A DNA stretch of 9,503 nucleotides, taken from assembly GCA_016931015.1 (NCBI GenBank), contig JAFGFP010000095.1:1-9503 (forward strand), in the 5' to 3' direction. Positions 1-6,264 of this stretch are shown piece after piece. Under the pieces are notes generated by a model, which worked only from the letters and a program-made list of their open reading frames with translations, had not been told where the DNA came from and searched no databases. Each line of letters opens with the position of its first letter. Within the stretch, counting starts at the first letter, position 1. This DNA comes from Dehalococcoidales bacterium. Lineage in GTDB: Bacteria; Chloroflexota; Dehalococcoidia; Dehalococcoidales; UBA5760. Position numbers and translations under genes: made by a program.

Positions 1-431
1 AGGCCGCCGGTGCGCTGCATGAAGCGCTCCCGGAGTTCACCGGAGTAGGCCTGAGCCAGGGTGAAGGTGCTGTGCCCCTTGGAGCGGGGGCCGCCCCATT
101 CGTTAAAGTCGACCCTGCCGAATTCCAGACCAATGGCAGCGATGCCGCCTACCAGGGCGCAGCAAATCTCGCCGCCGCCGAAGCCGCCGGTGAGGGTAGT
201 CATGGCAACCGTCGTCTCTCGGCCTCCCAGACCAAGGTGGAGCGACAGGGGGTAGAGGCAGGTCTGACCACAAGCACGGTATTTAAGCTGCATTTCCCGC
301 GCATCCCGGACCACCCTTCTGATGAGGGCTTCATCATCGGTTTCGTCCCGGCTCAGGAAGAGCCAGTCCTTACGCTGCTCTTCATCCTTGAAGGTGTCTG
401 TCAGGTGGTCCATCCGTTTACCATATACCAT
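1..431 (-). CDS. C-GCAxxG-C-C family redox protein, C-terminus cut by window edge
   Basis: The reading frame is open from an ATG at 429-431 to the left edge, giving 143 residues with no stop. A GGAGG sequence lies 9 nt upstream of the ATG, and a good promoter lies behind it. After a charged N-terminal region (about 1-50) there is a CGQTC cluster (Cys54, Cys58). A glycine-rich FGGGEICCALVGG segment follows at about 84-96, with Cys90 and Cys91. This matches the layout of the C-GCAxxG-C-C family: a first Cys segment, a GFGGG loop, then a CGAxxGA-like helix. Family members are small proteins thought to bind metal or act in redox reactions, and their roles are mostly unknown. The usual CGA is CCA here. 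The opposite strand also has an open frame, but it lacks a family match or ribosome binding site. Family assignment is from recalled motif shape, not a search. Confidence 0.72.
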   Translation of the reverse strand, partial: MVYGKRMDHLTDTFKDEEQRKDWLFLSRDETDDEALIRRVVRDAREMQLKYRACGQTCLYPLSLHLGLGGRETTVAMTTLTGGFGGGEICCALVGGIAAIGLEFGRVDFNEWGGPRSKGHSTFTLAQAYSGELRERFMQRTGG

Positions 432-473
432 TTTGCCTTTCCTCCCTCGGGGGTATTTTCTAGCGTTGTTAAT

Positions 474-503
474 ATTATACTTAATCAGCGCCTCGGACTT
501 CAA
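474..503 (-). promoter_or_regulatory. sigma70-type promoter for the C-GCAxxG-C-C gene
   Basis: On the minus strand, TTGAAG (503-498) is followed after 18 bp by a perfect TATAAT (479-474). Transcription would start near 467, giving a leader of about 36 nt before the ATG at 431. The same two hexamers with the same 18-bp spacing occur in front of the SDR-fumarase operon. Confidence 0.7.
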
Positions 504-526
504 TAAAGACGCCCTGGCCTCCCCGA

Positions 527-556
527 TTGACCCCCTGTAAACACGGGCGATATAAT
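527..556 (+). promoter_or_regulatory. sigma70-type promoter for mtaB
   Basis: TTGACC (527-532), an 18-bp spacer and a perfect TATAAT (551-556). Transcription would start near 563, about 27 nt before the chosen mtaB start. This makes the more upstream in-frame TTG at 527 untenable, because it lies inside the -35 box. Confidence 0.75.
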
Positions 557-589
557 TTCCTTAGTGACAGATTCAGGGAGCACTTCCGG

Positions 590-1837
590 ATGGTGAAGAT
601 TGCCTTAGACAGCCTGGGCTGTAAGCTGAACCAGGCGGAGACAGAGGCCCTGGCCCGGCAGTTTGCGGGGGTGGGTTATGAGCTAGTGGCCGCGCCGGCC
701 CGGGCCGATATCTACATCCTCAATACCTGCACGGTTACCCACACTGCCGACCGTAAGTCCCGCTACCTCTTGCGGCGGGCGCGCCGTCTTAACCCCGAGG
801 CCCTGGTGGTGGCAACCGGCTGCTACGCGGAGCGGGCGCCCCGGGAGCTAGCCGAGGTCGGTGGGGTTAACCTCGTCCTGGGTAACCGGGATAAGCCGCA
901 CTTGATACGGCGGCTGGAGGAGTCCGGTTTATTAAAACCTCCGGCTTCGGGGCTGGTGGGCAGCTACCAGGGATTACGTACCCGTGCCTTTATCAAGATT
1001 CAGGACGGCTGCCGTAACTTCTGTAGCTACTGCATTGTGCCCCTGGTGCGAGGTGTAGAGATAAGCCTGCCCGCCGGCGAGATAGTCGGCCTGGTGAGGG
1101 AACGCGCCGCTCAAGGCTACCGGGAGGCGGTCCTGACCGGGGTCAGGGTCGGTGCTTACGGTGATAGCGGGCTTAACCTGACGGGCCTGCTCGGGCGCAT
1201 CCTGGCGGAGACCGGGATGGAGAGGTTGAGACTGTCCTCGCTCCAGCCCGGGGAGGTCTCTAAGGAGCTTATCGCCCTCTTCGGGGACGAGCGGCTGTGT
1301 CCCCACGTTCACCTCTGTCTCCAGAGCGGGAGCGACGGTGTGCTGCATCGCATGGGGCGCCGTTACTTGCGCGCCGATTATGAAGCGGCGGTCTCCCTGA
1401 TTCGGCGGGCTGTCCCCGATGTCGCCATTACCACCGACGTCATGGTCGGCTTCCCCGGCGAAACCGAGGCTGAATTTAAGGAGAGCCTGGCTTTCTGCCG
1501 CAGTATGGAGTTTGCCCGTATCCATGTTTTCGCTTACTCACGGCGCAGCGGCACCAAAGCGGCCGGGCTTCCCGGCCAGGTTAGCGACCGGGTTAGGAAG
1601 CAGCGCAGCCAGGTGATGCTCCGTCTGGCCGAAGAGAGCGCCTGGGGCTTCCGCCGCCGCTTCCTGGGTAAGACCCTGCCGGTCTTGTTCGAGCAGCGCT
1701 CTAAAGGCGTCTGGTCGGGGCTGGCCGCTAACTACATTAAGGTCTATACTAAGGCCGCTGGTGACCTGAGTAATAAGCTCCTCCCGGTGAGGTTGGGGAA
1801 GCTATATGGGGATGGGGTGTGGGGGGAGATTAAATGA
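590..1837 (+). CDS. mtaB: tRNA t6A37 methylthiotransferase MtaB (radical SAM)
   Basis: The enzyme adds a methylthio group to C2 of N6-threonylcarbamoyladenosine at position 37 of tRNAs that read ANN codons, in the cytoplasm, using S-adenosylmethionine and two [4Fe-4S] clusters. The 415-residue protein has the expected domain order. The N-terminal UPF0004 domain has Cys11 (LGCKLNQAE), Cys47 (NTCTVTH) and Cys78 (ATGCYAE), which hold the auxiliary cluster. The radical SAM domain has CRNFCSYC (Cys141, Cys145, Cys148), then LSSLQP, LQSGSD and VMVGFPGET. A C-terminal TRAM-like domain ends with ANYIKVYT. Length is close to the family norm. The ATG at 590 was chosen because AGGGAG lies 9 nt upstream, the promoter at 527-556 precedes it, and MVKIALDSLGCKLNQ matches the family start. 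It is monocistronic and convergent with the operon to its right. The LGCKLNQ form favours MtaB over MiaB or RimO. Confidence 0.93.
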   Translation: MVKIALDSLGCKLNQAETEALARQFAGVGYELVAAPARADIYILNTCTVTHTADRKSRYLLRRARRLNPEALVVATGCYAERAPRELAEVGGVNLVLGNRDKPHLIRRLEESGLLKPPASGLVGSYQGLRTRAFIKIQDGCRNFCSYCIVPLVRGVEISLPAGEIVGLVRERAAQGYREAVLTGVRVGAYGDSGLNLTGLLGRILAETGMERLRLSSLQPGEVSKELIALFGDERLCPHVHLCLQSGSDGVLHRMGRRYLRADYEAAVSLIRRAVPDVAITTDVMVGFPGETEAEFKESLAFCRSMEFARIHVFAYSRRSGTKAAGLPGQVSDRVRKQRSQVMLRLAEESAWGFRRRFLGKTLPVLFEQRSKGVWSGLAANYIKVYTKAAGDLSNKLLPVRLGKLYGDGVWGEIK

Positions 1838-1881
1838 GTGATGTGAGGCCGTTTACTCTCTTATCTCCACCCCGAGACAGC

Positions 1882-2472
1882 TCAGGCGGGAAACCACCCT
1901 TCTTTGAGGGCGGTGGCTTTCCGGGCGATATCCTTAAAGATGCTCCGTCCGTGAGCGTCCATGCCCACCACGAGCGGGCCCCAGTTAATGACCTCCATTA
2001 CCCAGATGGCCTCCGGAACTCCCATTTCCTCGAGCCAGTGCACGCGTAAGACCCTCTTTACGGCCTGGGAGTGCACCACGCCGCAGCCGGGTGCCGCCAG
2101 CAGGTAGATGCCGCCGTACTCGGCGAGGGCTTTAAGGGTGCTCTCACCCATGCCGCCCTTGCCCACGATGGCCCTTATGCCGAGCCGACCCACCATGTCG
2201 GCGTAGGGCTCCATGCGGACGCTGGTGGTCGGGCCGATAACCCAGATTTTCCAGCCGCCTCTGACTTTCTTGACCACGGGTCCGGCGTGGAAGATAACCC
2301 CGCCCTCGAAGTCCTCGGGCAGGTTCTCTTTGTCGGCTAACAGCTTCTTCAGCCTGAGGTGGGCCATGTCGCGCGCCGTGTAGACCAGGCCGCTGATATA
2401 GACCACGTCGCCGGCATCCAGCCTGGTTACCTCTTCTTTGCTAATCGGGGTCGTTAGCCTGGCTGTCTTCAC
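1882..2472 (-). CDS. class I fumarase-type hydro-lyase, beta subunit
   Basis: This is the C-terminal-domain subunit of a two-subunit, [4Fe-4S]-dependent fumarate or tartrate type dehydratase, 196 residues, the normal size. Visible family motifs are YTARDMAH (31-38), GPTTSVRM (80-87) and GKGGMG (104-109). In single-chain class I fumarases the equivalent arginines, lysine and first Thr of GPTT contact the substrate, and the Thr is thought to act in catalysis. These correspond here to Arg34, Thr82, Arg86 and Lys105. The start is a GTG that overlaps the alpha stop codon in a GTGA junction (4 bp), so the two subunits are probably translationally coupled. It is the last gene of the operon and ends 44 bp from the convergent mtaB stop. 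No clear hairpin terminator is visible between them. Confidence 0.92.
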   Translation of the reverse strand: MKTARLTTPISKEEVTRLDAGDVVYISGLVYTARDMAHLRLKKLLADKENLPEDFEGGVIFHAGPVVKKVRGGWKIWVIGPTTSVRMEPYADMVGRLGIRAIVGKGGMGESTLKALAEYGGIYLLAAPGCGVVHSQAVKRVLRVHWLEEMGVPEAIWVMEVINWGPLVVGMDAHGRSIFKDIARKATALKEGWFPA

Positions 2473-3392
2473 GGGCCAACCTCCTCGTCGAAGGGGTACT
2501 GCGTCTCGCCGTCGGGGTAGATTCTCATCCCGGCCCGGCGGGCGACCCAGCAGTAGAAGTTAACGGCTACCGGGCAGATGGCGGTGTGGGTATGGCTCAT
2601 GCCGATTTTGACGGCCAGAGCCGTAGTCTTACCGCCGATGCCGCCGGGGCCGATGCCCAGCTGGTTAATCTTAGCGAGTAGCTCCTCTTCCAGGGCGGCC
2701 AGCATCGGGTCGGGGTTACGGTCGTCCCACTTCCTGATGCTCACGGCGCGACGGCTCAGCTTGGCGGCGACGTCCATCTGCCCCCCGATACCGATACCGA
2801 TAGCAAAGGGCGGGCAGGGTTTGCCGCCGGCCTTGATTACCGTGTCGATAACGAACTCTTTAATTCCGGCGGCATTCTCGCCGATCTGGGCCGGGGTGAA
2901 TATCCGTACCGCGTTACCCAGCTCGGCACCGCAGCCCTTAAAGCTAATTATAATCTCCAGGAAGTCTATAGCGGCGTCGTGCTCCAGCTCTATATTGGGT
3001 ACGCCGATGCCGGAGTTATCGCCGCTGTTCTTGCGGGTGAGGGGGTGCACCATGCTCGGTCTCAGGAAGCCGTCCCCGGTGGCGCTCACTATCTCTTCCT
3101 TAAGCACCGCGACCAGCTCGCTGATATTGACGCAGCCGCCGTACCGGATGTAGGCGGTGGGGAAGCCGGGAGATTGACACACCGGCTTTCTCTGTTTCTG
3201 CGCCATGAGGACGTTCTCAATCTGCGTCTTGAGCATCTCCCGGGCGCTATCTGAGGTCTCCCCGGCCTGGGCCTGCTTCATGAGGCGTAAGACGTCGGGG
3301 GATATGGTAACCGCCACCCGCTCCCTGAGCAGGGAGGTAAGACGCTCCTTTAGTAGTGGCCTGCTAAATGCGTACCGGTTTGAGACTGACAC
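2469..3392 (-). CDS. class I fumarase-type hydro-lyase, alpha subunit with altered CQD motif
   Basis: This is the iron-sulfur subunit (307 residues) of a fumarate or tartrate type hydro-lyase. The likely [4Fe-4S] ligands are Cys72 (VCQSPG), Cys193 (PCPPFAIGIGIGG) and Cys281 (FYCWVARR). LTRKNSGDNSG (118-128) and LGIGPGGIGGKTTALAV (245-261) are also typical. Oddities: the usual CQDTG reads CQSPG, so the conserved Asp is Ser74; the usual RPNAVDP reads RPSMVHP (111-117). In Leishmania fumarase the Asp of CQD is an active-site residue, so substrate or activity may differ from a true fumarase. The start is a GTG at 3392 with only a weak purine-rich stretch (GAGAG) upstream, and the next in-frame Met (39) is too far inside the domain. 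It lies 36 bp after the SDR gene and overlaps the beta gene by 4 bp. E. coli TtdA keeps CQDTG, so this is not an obvious tartrate dehydratase signature. Confidence 0.9.
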   Translation of the reverse strand: MSVSNRYAFSRPLLKERLTSLLRERVAVTISPDVLRLMKQAQAGETSDSAREMLKTQIENVLMAQKQRKPVCQSPGFPTAYIRYGGCVNISELVAVLKEEIVSATGDGFLRPSMVHPLTRKNSGDNSGIGVPNIELEHDAAIDFLEIIISFKGCGAELGNAVRIFTPAQIGENAAGIKEFVIDTVIKAGGKPCPPFAIGIGIGGQMDVAAKLSRRAVSIRKWDDRNPDPMLAALEEELLAKINQLGIGPGGIGGKTTALAVKIGMSHTHTAICPVAVNFYCWVARRAGMRIYPDGETQYPFDEEVGP

Positions 3393-3428
3393 GGTTCACT
3401 CTCAACCTTCGCCGGGGGAAAGGGGTGG

Positions 3429-4190
3429 CTAAATCCCCCGGCCGCCGTCTACCTCAAGGTTAATGCCGGTGACCAGCGAGGCTTCACTGGAAGCGAGATA
3501 AAGCGCCGCCTGGGCGATGTCTTCCGGGGTGGCCAGCCGGCCCAGGGGAATGGTGGAGATGAATTTCTCTCGCCCCTTCTCGTAGTCCTTGTCCTCGCCG
3601 ATAAACTTGGCCAGCATGGGGGTATCGGTGGCTACCGGACTGACGGAGTTGACCCTGATGTTGTCCGCCGCGAGCTCGATGGCTAAGGCCCTGGTCAGGA
3701 CGATGGCCCCGCCCTTGGAGGCGCAGTAGACATTGAGGCCGGGGCGCGGTCTTACCCCGGCGATGGAGGTTACGTTGATGATAATCCCCCCGCCCTGCTG
3801 CCGCATTATGGGGGTTGCGTACTTGGCGGCTAGGTATATGGCCTTGACGTTGACCGCCATGATGCGTTCGTAGAGGTCTTCGCTGACCTCTTCAATCGGG
3901 GTCGGGCCCATGGGTACTCCGGCGTTGTTGACCAGGATATCGAGCCGGCCGTAGGCGGCCACGGTGGTCTTAATCATGCCCTCGACGTCCGCGGACTTAG
4001 ACACGTCGGCGCTGATGAACTTTCCCTGGCCCTTAGCCTGCTCGATTAGACTGACCGTCTGCTGCCCCCGGGCGGCGTCCATATCCACCACGGACACCTT
4101 AGCCCCTTCCCGGGCAAACAGAGCAGCGATGGCCTGCCCCATCCCGGAGCCGGCCCCGGTTACCAGAGCTACCTTACCCTTAAGTTTCAC
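3429..4190 (-). CDS. short-chain dehydrogenase/reductase (classical SDR)
   Basis: A soluble NAD(P)-dependent oxidoreductase of the classical SDR family, 253 residues, the normal length. Seen in order: the dinucleotide-binding TGAGSGMG (11-18); acidic Asp36 at the end of beta-2, favouring NAD over NADP; ADV (61-63); NNAG (88-91); Asn114; and the catalytic Ser142, Tyr155 and Lys159 in YCASK. The tail LVTGINLEVDGGRGI is the standard C-terminus of FabG-like and glucose 1-dehydrogenase-like members. The substrate cannot be read from sequence. It is the first gene of an operon with the two hydro-lyase subunits, so a hydroxy acid or keto acid linked to that reaction is a reasonable guess. The GTG start at 4190 is supported by GAGGAGGGG about 6 nt upstream. 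FabG is a possible automatic annotation, but no fatty acid genes are nearby. Confidence 0.92.
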   Translation of the reverse strand: MKLKGKVALVTGAGSGMGQAIAALFAREGAKVSVVDMDAARGQQTVSLIEQAKGQGKFISADVSKSADVEGMIKTTVAAYGRLDILVNNAGVPMGPTPIEEVSEDLYERIMAVNVKAIYLAAKYATPIMRQQGGGIIINVTSIAGVRPRPGLNVYCASKGGAIVLTRALAIELAADNIRVNSVSPVATDTPMLAKFIGEDKDYEKGREKFISTIPLGRLATPEDIAQAALYLASSEASLVTGINLEVDGGRGI

Positions 4191-4317
4191 TTTCTTCCCC
4201 TCCTCTGTAACGTAATCCCGGTTACTACCGGAATCGCACTACGCAGCCAGCGGAGTGAAGTAAGGTGCTTGGCCAGCCCGTAGCCCGATTACTCACTGGT
4301 GACAAGCGGGGGTAGTC
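4191..4317 (-). other. long 5' leader of the SDR-hydro-lyase operon
   Basis: If transcription starts about 7 nt after the -10 box at 4324-4329, the leader is about 127 nt, much longer than others in this window. It contains a small hairpin with arms CCGGT (4218-4222) and ACCGG (4227-4231) and an alternative GTAA/TTAC pairing next to it. I could not match it to a riboswitch class I know. No small ORF with a ribosome binding site stands out. Confidence 0.35.
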
Positions 4318-4323
4318 CCTGAC

Positions 4324-4353
4324 ATTATACTATTTACCCGTCCTCTCCTTCAA
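4324..4353 (-). promoter_or_regulatory. sigma70-type promoter for the SDR-hydro-lyase operon
   Basis: On the minus strand, TTGAAG (4353-4348), an 18-bp spacer and a perfect TATAAT (4329-4324). It is divergent from the promoter at 4373-4401, with about 20 bp between the two -35 boxes. Confidence 0.68.
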
Positions 4354-4372
4354 CAAAAGGCGCTCCCGGGGC

Positions 4373-4401
4373 TTGCAAAATTCCCGGTTTGGGGCTAAAA
4401 T
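4373..4401 (+). promoter_or_regulatory. likely promoter for the first small membrane protein gene
   Basis: TTGCAA (4373-4378), a 17-bp spacer and TAAAAT (4396-4401). This predicts a start near 4408 and a leader of about 43 nt before the GTG at 4451. Confidence 0.55.
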
Positions 4402-4450
4402 TAGGCACTCTGGGGACAGAGTAGACTCATGGAATCAGGGGGTGAAGCTG

Positions 4451-4795
4451 GTGCTAAAGACCTGGAAACCGATAGCGGCCGGTATCACCGGCATTATCGC
4501 CGGGCTGATAGGCATCGGGGGCGGTGCTATCGTCAGTCTCATGGGCGATTTCGTCAGCGAGTCGGGGGGCCTCTTCGGGTTTGAGCCCTTTGGCGTGCCC
4601 ACCATCATCCTGGGGATAGTCGCCGTAATCGGCGGCATCTTCGCCCTGAGGCGGCGGGTCTGGTGGCTGGCGGTTGTCGGGGCTATCTTCGCGATTCCCT
4701 GTATGCCGGTTTTGGGGACGCTGTCCATGATATTCATCTCTCTGGCCGACGAGGAATTTCCCGCGCGCGCCGTGGTCGAGGCCGGGGGTAAATAG
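4451..4795 (+). CDS. small multi-pass membrane protein, tandem paralogue A
   Basis: A 114-residue protein I do not recognise by name, paralogous to the next gene. It starts MLKTWKPIAAG against MERTWKPTTAG in the neighbour. Three hydrophobic segments are visible at about 8-31, 49-66 and 71-97. A basic ALRRR patch (65-69) lies between the last two, and the third segment has the shared PVLGTLSMIFISL pattern. The last 15 residues are polar. The GTG at 4451 was chosen because AGGGGG lies about 8 nt upstream and it aligns with the paralogue's start. Longer in-frame starts at 4442 or 4373 would add residues with no counterpart, and 4373 lies inside the predicted -35 box. Its general look is that of short DUF4064-like membrane proteins, but this is only a resemblance. 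Function unknown. Confidence 0.75.
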   Translation: MLKTWKPIAAGITGIIAGLIGIGGGAIVSLMGDFVSESGGLFGFEPFGVPTIILGIVAVIGGIFALRRRVWWLAVVGAIFAIPCMPVLGTLSMIFISLADEEFPARAVVEAGGK

Positions 4796-4806
4796 CAACT
4801 CGGCTC

Positions 4807-4817
4807 GTTTTAGGTAG
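4807..4817 (+). repeat. 11-bp direct repeat after paralogue A
   Basis: GTTTTAGGTAG lies 11 nt after the stop of the first membrane protein gene. The identical 11-mer lies 5 nt after the stop of the second (5314-5324). In both places it starts a small hairpin (AGGT...ACCT here). This suggests the duplication included 3' flanking DNA. Confidence 0.6.
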
Positions 4818-4825
4818 AAAACCTA

Positions 4826-4854
4826 TTGCGGCTGGCTACGAAATGGTGTAAAGT
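4826..4854 (+). promoter_or_regulatory. likely promoter for the second small membrane protein gene
   Basis: TTGCGG (4826-4831), a 17-bp spacer and TAAAGT (4849-4854), with a start near 4861 and a leader of about 34 nt. It suggests the second paralogue can be transcribed independently of the first. Confidence 0.5.
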
Positions 4855-4894
4855 AGCGCATAGATTACCAAATTCTTTACAGGAGGTAAATCTC

Positions 4895-5308
4895 ATGGAG
4901 CGCACATGGAAGCCGACGACGGCGGGTGTCATGACTATCATTACCGGGGCGATGGGTATTGTGGGCAGCGTCATCTTGTTTATCATATCCGGTGCTTTGG
5001 GAATGCTCGGCGGGGCTAACTTGAGTTCGTGGTTGGAACAGTGGTCTGGGGGTTGGTGGGGGCCGGGCGCCATTGATATTACCGGGGCGATGGAGCAATT
5101 TATTGGCGGCGCCACCATGTGGCTTACGATTGCGGCCATCGTAGTCCTTGTCTTCGGCATAATCGCTCTCTGTGGTGGCATCAGCGCCCTTAAGCGCAGG
5201 CGCTGGGGGCTGTCGCTGGGCGGTTCTATTCTCTCCCTCTTCATCATGCCGATTCTGGGAATACTGGCTATTATCTTCGTGTCGCTGGGTAAGGGCGAGT
5301 TCGAATAG
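4895..5308 (+). CDS. small multi-pass membrane protein, tandem paralogue B
   Basis: A 137-residue protein without a named family that I recognise. Hydrophobic segments lie at about 9-39, 75-98 and 104-130. The loop after the first is Trp/Gly-rich (about 45-58, WLEQWSGGWWG) and about 20 residues longer than in paralogue A. Shared features with A are the N-terminal TWKP..AG, the basic patch after an ALxRRR-like turn (ALKRRRW, 98-104), and the terminal PILGILAIIFVSLG. The start at 4895 is well supported: AGGAGGT lies 7 nt upstream, and the longer in-frame TTG start at 4826 is inside the predicted -35 box. It probably sits in the cytoplasmic membrane. The role is unknown, and neighbours are also envelope-type proteins. 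Confidence 0.8.
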   Translation: MERTWKPTTAGVMTIITGAMGIVGSVILFIISGALGMLGGANLSSWLEQWSGGWWGPGAIDITGAMEQFIGGATMWLTIAAIVVLVFGIIALCGGISALKRRRWGLSLGGSILSLFIMPILGILAIIFVSLGKGEFE

Positions 5309-5313
5309 CCTGA

Positions 5314-5338
5314 GTTTTAGGTAGCGATAGAGCTACCT
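5314..5338 (+). terminator. 3' hairpin after paralogue B, with the second copy of the 11-bp repeat
   Basis: The 11-mer GTTTTAGGTAG is at 5314-5324. Overlapping it is a 7-bp hairpin: AGGTAGC (5319-5325), loop GATAGA, GCTACCT (5332-5338). There is no T-run after it, so it is either a weak terminator or an RNA-stabilising hairpin. Confidence 0.4.
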
Positions 5339-5441
5339 TGTAGCCGGGTTAAAAGAGGCTGCGGGATAGGTTAGCGGCTTCTTGCCGGCGACTGGTGGTG
5401 GGGATAGCGGGGTGTGGAATCTTGGTTGGTTATACAATAAT

Positions 5442-5470
5442 AGAGGGGTGACCTTATTGGCCACCCCTCT
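5442..5470 (-). terminator. strong hairpin terminator of the secreted-protein pair
   Basis: AGAGGGGTG (5442-5450) and CACCCCTCT (5462-5470) form a perfect 9-bp stem. It extends by two more pairs past one mismatch around a TTATT loop. Read on the minus strand it comes 43 nt after the stop of the gene ending at 5514 and is followed by ATTATTGTAT, a moderately T-rich tail. It could also stop plus-strand transcription, so the convergent junction may share it. 5309-5441 otherwise shows nothing I can call. Confidence 0.7.
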
Positions 5471-5513
5471 TCTGCTATCTTCAGGCCGTTTCCGGCTGCT
5501 AGCCCGCTGCTAT

Positions 5514-6218
5514 TTAGCCGCCGCCGTTTGCCGGGATGACTGCGAAGTAAGGCTCGCCCGCCTGGAAGCGGGAGTACTGAGGAAAGACCTGCATCTCGTC
5601 CTCGGAGATGCTGAAGCCGGGAATACAGGCATCCATGGCAGTTGGTGTCAAACCTGCGGGCCAGCTCCAGCACTTCTCTTTCTGCCAGCCGATAAGCGGG
5701 CGGCCGCTGGCCCAGCGCCAGGCCCACCACCCCTGCCAGCTCTCGTCGCTCCAGGTAATCTCCAGGGTGTACTTAGTGAGGTCATAATAATCCATGAAGT
5801 AATCGGGGTCGTAGTTGCCTTCGATATCGGAGAGAAGCCCGGCGATGCTGACCTGCCATACCTCGTGGGGGCTGAGTGTCTCGGGTACGTCCAGGTTAGC
5901 GTAGTCGTACCAGTCGTCCGGGGTACCCTCGGCGATGACCTGTTCCGCATACCACTCATCACTGTCCTCACCGGCGACCAGCGACACCCACTCTATGGTG
6001 AGGTAGCGGTCGCAGTTGGGGTTGGTGATGATGAAATTGGTGTCCCACCATTCCGCCATGAAGTCGGTAATCTCATAGTATCCCATCTCGCCGATGCCGA
6101 GGAGCTTGCTGCCGCCCACGTTCTGATGCACTATACCGTTGGCGTAAGCCACCCCGCCGAGGCCCACGGCCAGGGCTATCGCTGAACCAATCAGGATTAA
6201 TTTCTTTTTCCGACTCAC
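5514..6218 (-). CDS. secreted protein of unknown family, tandem paralogue 2
   Basis: A 234-residue protein with a clear signal peptide: MSRKKKL, a hydrophobic core to about residue 22, and likely cleavage after AYA (26). I recognise no family. The mature part has ITNPNCDRYLTIEWVSL (64-80) and L-PHEVWQVSIAGLL (115-129). This hydrophobic, strand-like TNP...LSPHEVW pattern is common in secreted beta-sandwich domains, but that is inference. A Trp-rich WQGWWAWRW stretch (161-169) follows, then GRPLIGWQKEKC and FSISEDEMQVFP. Cysteines are Cys69, Cys183 and Cys198. The GTG start has GGAGG about 7 nt upstream, and the matching MSRKKKLILIG start of its paralogue confirms it. It lies 46 bp downstream of paralogue 1, in one transcription unit ending at the hairpin at 5442-5470. 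A long open frame on the opposite strand lacks all these signals. Confidence 0.82.
   Translation of the reverse strand: MSRKKKLILIGSAIALAVGLGGVAYANGIVHQNVGGSKLLGIGEMGYYEITDFMAEWWDTNFIITNPNCDRYLTIEWVSLVAGEDSDEWYAEQVIAEGTPDDWYDYANLDVPETLSPHEVWQVSIAGLLSDIEGNYDPDYFMDYYDLTKYTLEITWSDESWQGWWAWRWASGRPLIGWQKEKCWSWPAGLTPTAMDACIPGFSISEDEMQVFPQYSRFQAGEPYFAVIPANGGG
5842..5945. repeat. 104-bp near-identical duplicated segment, copy in paralogue 2
   Basis: Aligned with 6590-6693 there are 4 mismatches in 104 bp, with a 51-bp perfect block (5871-5921 and 6619-6669). It encodes the stretch from about EQVIAEGTPDDW to VWQVSIA. Flanking coding DNA is clearly more diverged. Confidence 0.85.
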
Positions 6219-6231
6219 TTTTTGCCTCCTT

Positions 6232-6250
6232 TTACCCGATATAAGGGTAA
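6232..6250 (-). promoter_or_regulatory. hairpin just upstream of the ribosome binding site of paralogue 2
   Basis: TTACCC (6232-6237) and GGGTAA (6245-6250) flank a 7-nt AT-rich loop. On the minus strand this sits between the two secreted-protein genes and touches the AAAGGAGG site. It could modulate translation or mark an mRNA processing point. It lacks a T-run, so termination is unlikely. Confidence 0.4.
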
Positions 6251-6264
6251 CCTCGCCTCTCTAA

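Noticed and set aside
72..506. 144-codon plus-strand open frame at the left end
   Set aside because: Antisense to the C-GCAxxG-C-C gene, which has a family motif, ribosome binding site and promoter. The plus frame has none of these.
974..1525. 183-codon minus-strand open frame inside mtaB
   Set aside because: Complement of a well-matched radical SAM domain, with low-complexity translation and no family resemblance.
1838..1881. Terminator between the convergent mtaB and beta-subunit genes
   Set aside because: No stem of useful length with a T-run could be found in the 44-bp gap.
2578..3153. 191-codon plus-strand open frame inside the alpha subunit gene
   Set aside because: Antisense shadow of a strongly conserved gene, a usual product of GC-rich codon use.
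5382..6185. 267-codon plus-strand open frame opposite secreted paralogue 2
   Set aside because: Longer than the real gene, but it has no ribosome binding site or known motif and runs through the hairpin at 5442-5470. The similar frame at 6613-6939 is explained by the duplicated minus-strand coding DNA.
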